This document shows positions 53,493 through 56,455 of a DNA stretch of 56,455 bases, one piece after another (positions within the stretch are counted from its first letter, which is position 1; every line of letters starts with the position of its first letter). Position numbers and translations under genes: made by a program. The stretch covers positions 1-56,455 of the forward strand of contig JADKFE010000035.1 of NCBI GenBank assembly GCA_016717595.1. The letters run 5' to 3'. This stretch comes from Deltaproteobacteria bacterium. GTDB lineage: Bacteria; Myxococcota_A; UBA796; CAJQPC01. Below the pieces are notes generated by a model that was given only the letters and a program-made list of their open reading frames with translations, searched no databases and had not been told where the DNA came from.

Positions 53493-55385
53493 GCGCCCCC
53501 CGGCCCACCGACAGACCGTTCCACGCCCGCGCGCTCCTGGCCGTGGGGAGGCTCATCGACGCGCTCAGCCGTCAGTTTGGCTCCGAGGAGGCGTTGTTCA
53601 GCGAGTTCGGCTTCCTCAGGGGATATGCCGGATTTGTGAGCGACCCTGACGAGGTCGAGGATTCCCCAGGTTTGCGCGCTCTGGCGACCACGCTCGGGCT
53701 CACCGAGGCGGGCGTCGACGCGCTGCTCATCTTGGGCTTGGTCGAGGACGACGGTCGTTTTGGCGTGCTCTTTGAGGCCCTTCAGAACAGCCCAGGCCAG
53801 CATCGTCCGAGCTGGGGCCTGCTGTCGCAGCTTCTGGGAGAAGAGGTTCGTCCGGCGCTCACCGCGCTGCTCGCGGCGGGGGCGGCGCGAGTCGAGAGCC
53901 GGGACGCGCCCCGATCCGAGTGGGCGCTGCGTGTGCCTCTGTCCATGTGGGACGCCCTGGGGGGTGACCCCACGCCCGCTCTGGAGCCGGGGATGAGCTA
54001 TTCCCCGCCGGGTTCGCTGGCCCGCTGGGAAGACTTGACGCTGCCGCCTGGCACGCGTGAGGAGGTGGAGCGGCTTGACGTGATCGCCCTGCGCGGGGCG
54101 CGCAGGAGCGGCCGGCGCGCTCTGCTCGGGGCGCGAGCCCGGGCGGCGGGGCGTGGGCTGATCGAGCTCGAAGGTGCGCCGGATCGTGACCGATGGCGTG
54201 AGGCCGGCGCGCTCGCGACGGCGCTCAACGCGGATCTCGCCCTGCGCCTGGAGCTCGCGGCGGGCGAGGCGATCTCGCTGGAGCGCCCCGCCGCCGCCCC
54301 GGCGAAGGTCGGCGTGATCCTTGGCCTGACCGGCGGCATCAGCGGCGCCCTCGCGGAGGCCGCCGAGACGCTGCGGGTGCGGGCCCCTGAGCCCGCGGTG
54401 CGCGCTCTGCTGTGGGCGCAACATACCGGGAGCCCGGACGTGGGCGCCGCGCTCGCCCCGCGTCGTGTCGGCGCGGGGATGCTCGTCTGCGCCGCCCGCG
54501 CAGCGCATCGGCGGTCCGGGCCGACCCTCCCCTGGCCCCGCCGAGGCGCGCGCCGCGCTCTCCCGGCTCGGCGCCCAGTCCCTTGAGACGCTCGCCGCGC
54601 CGCTCAGCCCGATCACCGACCGCGCTCTCCTCGCGGTCCCTCCGGTGGTCACCGCTGAGTTCGCGACCCTTGAAGCCCGCTGTCGGCGACGTGAGGAGCT
54701 CGGCGCGCAGGTGGGCCCCGCCGCGCGGGCCACGCTCGGCCCGGGGGTCAAGGCGATGCTGCACGGTCCGAGCGGCACAGGCAAGACTCTGGCCGCCCGC
54801 CTGCTCGCGGGGCTGCTGGGGATTGATGTGTTCCGCGTCGATCTCTCTGCGATCGTAAACAAATACATCGGCGAGACCGAGAAGAACCTGGAGCGCCTCT
54901 TCTCCCGCGCCGAGGCGCTGGACGTCGTGCTGCTGCTCGATGAAGGGGACGCGCTGCTCACGCCCCGGACCGCAGTCTCGAGCTCGGTGGATCGTTACGC
55001 CAACCTGGAGACCAACTACCTGCTCCAGCGCATCGAAAGCTACCAGGGCATCGTCCTAATCACGACCAACGCCGTGGACCGGGTAGACCGGGCGTTTCAG
55101 CGGCGTATGGACGTCATCGTCGAGTTCCCGCTCCCCGACTTGGTCGAGCGCGCCCGCATCTGGGCCCTCCATCTGCCCGAGCGGCACGAGGTCAGCGCCA
55201 CGCTGCTGGAGGAGGTCGCGCAGCGCTGCCGGTTGAGCGGGGGGCAGATCCGCAACGCCTCGTTACACGCCGCGCTCCTGGCCCTTGAGCGCGGCGCTCC
55301 GCTGGGCGACGCCGAGCTGATCGCGGCCATCCAGCGCGAGTATCGAAAGCTCGGCGGCAGCAGCCCCTTACGCGGGGTCCGCTGA
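53489..55385 (+). CDS. Pvc15-like AAA+ ATPase, frameshifted
   Basis: ATG 53489 overlaps the previous stop (ATGA). About 631 residues when the first frame (to 54586) is joined to the second (to 55385) by skipping one base around 54480-54540. The second part has Walker A GPSGTGKT (54765-54788), Walker B VVLLLDEGDAL, sensor 1 ITTNAVDRVD, and arginine-finger-like FQRRMD. Pvc15/Afp15 ATPases are needed for particle assembly or effector loading. The N-terminal half is helical with no known fold. Confidence 0.83.
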
Positions 55386-56455
55386 TGGCCGCCCGCGTCG
55401 CCGTCCCCGCGCCGAAGGTCGCCTCCAGCGAGCGCTCGCGTCCGCCCATCAAGGCGCGGGTCAAAGGCAAGGCCGCGACAGACAAACGGTTTCAACGGGT
55501 CTTGCTCCAGGTCGAGCAGCAGTCCGCGGCGCTACGAAAGCACCCACCCGCCTCCAAGAAGGCGGAAGAGGCGCAGGCGGCCGCGAAGAGCCCGCCCAAC
55601 GAGAAGTCCGCGGGCGCGAAAGCCGGATCGGTGGACACGATGGAGGCGGCGAAGCCGAACGCGCCGCAGACCGACGGCTTCGAGGCGCTGCTCCTGGCAG
55701 AGATCGACAAGATCATGCCGAAGACGGACGGCGAAGCGAAGGATCTGGTCGACGGCAAAAAGGACATGACCGGGGCAGGCGCCGGGGTCGCCTCTCAGGT
55801 GGAGACCACCGCGCGCGACGCCGCCGCGCCGGTTGACCAGGCGGCCAGCGCCCCGCCAAACGAAGGCGCCGCCCCCAGCCGTGAGGCCACGGCGCTCCCG
55901 CGTGAGGCGCCCGTCGCCGGGAGCCCGCCCGACCCAAGCTGCGCGGTCCCGCCGCCGAAGCCCGCGGCCGAAGTGGACGCCAGCGCGAAGCTCGGCGCAG
56001 TCGCCGATCAAAAGCGTGAGGCCGAGATCACCGATGATCAGCTCTCGAAGGCCAACGACCCGCGCTTCTCAGCGGTCAAGGCCTCCGAACAAAAGCTGCA
56101 GCAGTCCGTTCAGAGCACGCCTGGGCGGTACCGGGCTGGTGAGAACCGCGCGCTCTCGTCGGGCGTCGCCGCCGCCAGAGGGGACGGTCGGGCGGCGGTC
56201 GGGGCGATGGGCGCGACCGCGCGCCAAGGCGCTGGGGCGGTCCAGACGCGCCAGCAAGCGGCGAAGGCCAACGACGAGGCGCGGCGGAAGGGCGTCACGG
56301 ACAAGATCGAGGCCATCTATAAGAACACCAAGGACAAGGTAGAGCAGCTCCTTGACTCGTTGGAGCGGGACGCGGTCAAGGAGTTCGACAAGGGGGCCAA
56401 GCGGGCGCTCTCGGGCATGCAGCGGCGGGCGAAGCAGCGCATCTCAAGCCGGGCG
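55385..56455 (+). CDS. large Lys/Ala-rich eCIS-linked protein, 3' end off window (tape measure or cargo candidate)
   Basis: ATG at 55385 overlaps the ATPase stop; at least 357 codons stay open to the window edge. Starts basic and Ala-rich (AARVAVPAPKVASSERS), then charged helical segments, a Pro-rich linker (PVDQAASAPPNEGAA, PPPKPAAEV), and a long helical part with alternating Lys/Asp/Ala (KIEAIYKNTKDKVEQLLDSL). No signal peptide and no hydrophobic segments so far. Its place after the AAA+ gene fits either the tape-measure protein (Pvc14) or a cargo protein; the sequence here does not decide. Confidence 0.55.
   Translation, partial: MAARVAVPAPKVASSERSRPPIKARVKGKAATDKRFQRVLLQVEQQSAALRKHPPASKKAEEAQAAAKSPPNEKSAGAKAGSVDTMEAAKPNAPQTDGFEALLLAEIDKIMPKTDGEAKDLVDGKKDMTGAGAGVASQVETTARDAAAPVDQAASAPPNEGAAPSREATALPREAPVAGSPPDPSCAVPPPKPAAEVDASAKLGAVADQKREAEITDDQLSKANDPRFSAVKASEQKLQQSVQSTPGRYRAGENRALSSGVAAARGDGRAAVGAMGATARQGAGAVQTRQQAAKANDEARRKGVTDKIEAIYKNTKDKVEQLLDSLERDAVKEFDKGAKRALSGMQRRAKQRISSRA

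Noticed and set aside
29581..56455. Interpretation as a contractile-tailed prophage.
   Set aside because: No capsid, portal, terminase, integrase or lysis genes are seen, while Pvc15-like ATPase and Pvc16-like cap genes are present.
29581..56455. Interpretation as a type VI secretion system.
   Set aside because: No TssJLM, TssB/C pair or ClpV is seen; sheath proteins are single-chain of the phage/PVC kind.
1..56455. Search by eye for tRNA, rRNA, riboswitches, CRISPR arrays and att sites.
   Set aside because: Nothing convincing was found; short or divergent RNA elements could be missed without covariance models.

Overview
The window is a high-GC (roughly two-thirds G+C) bacterial chromosome segment with dense, translationally coupled operons and no rRNA or tRNA that I can see. 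The gene families fit a Gram-negative bacterium of the Myxococcota/deltaproteobacterial type: class II copper nitrite reductase as a lipoprotein, an outer-membrane porin, periplasmic nitrate reductase wired to an NrfC/NrfD-type module, and an extracellular contractile injection system. This placement is an inference from gene content; no phylogenetic marker was examined.

Region 1 (1-1488, minus strand) holds two membrane-protein genes, a YhhN/lysoplasmalogenase-like protein running off the left edge and a fatty-acid-desaturase-like protein. Each has one apparent frameshift.

Region 2 (about 1.6-27.4 kb) is a nitrogen-oxide respiration and NO-stress island: Ric di-iron repair protein, a second hemerythrin protein, two radical SAM proteins (one fused to a hemerythrin domain), a MIP18/DUF59 protein, an NnrS-like membrane protein, a DUF1858/DUF2249 protein, an NsrR-like Rrf2 regulator, norCB-norQ-norD plus a membrane protein, nirK-nirV-SCO, a porin-norE-norF operon, and a seven-gene nap operon. 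Nitrate to nitrite (NapA), nitrite to NO (NirK) and NO to N2O (NorCB) are all covered. No nosZ is present, so the window encodes denitrification only as far as N2O. Six intergenic sites share a 24-nt palindromic pattern (11-nt arms, 2-nt centre, consensus arm TCAAYAGAYAT). They sit in front of ric, the DUF2249 operon, norC, nirK, the porin operon and the nap operon, which suggests one regulon, probably under the Rrf2 protein encoded at 8324-8773.

Region 3 (27.4-29.6 kb) is a boundary with few genes. It carries an IS630-family transposase whose two reading frames are joined by a canonical A AAA AAG -1 slippery heptamer.

Region 4 (29.6 kb to the right edge) is a contractile injection system of the PVC/Afp type, all on the plus strand: Pvc16-like cap protein, two sheath proteins, tube proteins (one fused to a Pvc7/LysM-like adaptor), a Pvc6-like small protein, Pvc8-like hub, gp5-like spike, a protein ending in membrane segments, gp25, Pvc11- and Pvc12-like baseplate proteins, a collagen-repeat fibre, a second fibre-like protein with a hexapeptide repeat tail, an unknown protein, a Pvc15-like AAA+ ATPase, and a large Lys/Ala-rich protein cut by the window edge.

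About twelve genes contain single-base frame breaks, most of them at runs of G or C. Nine of these are in region 4, three elsewhere. They may be assembly errors or real decay; frame-broken genes are annotated here over their full span.
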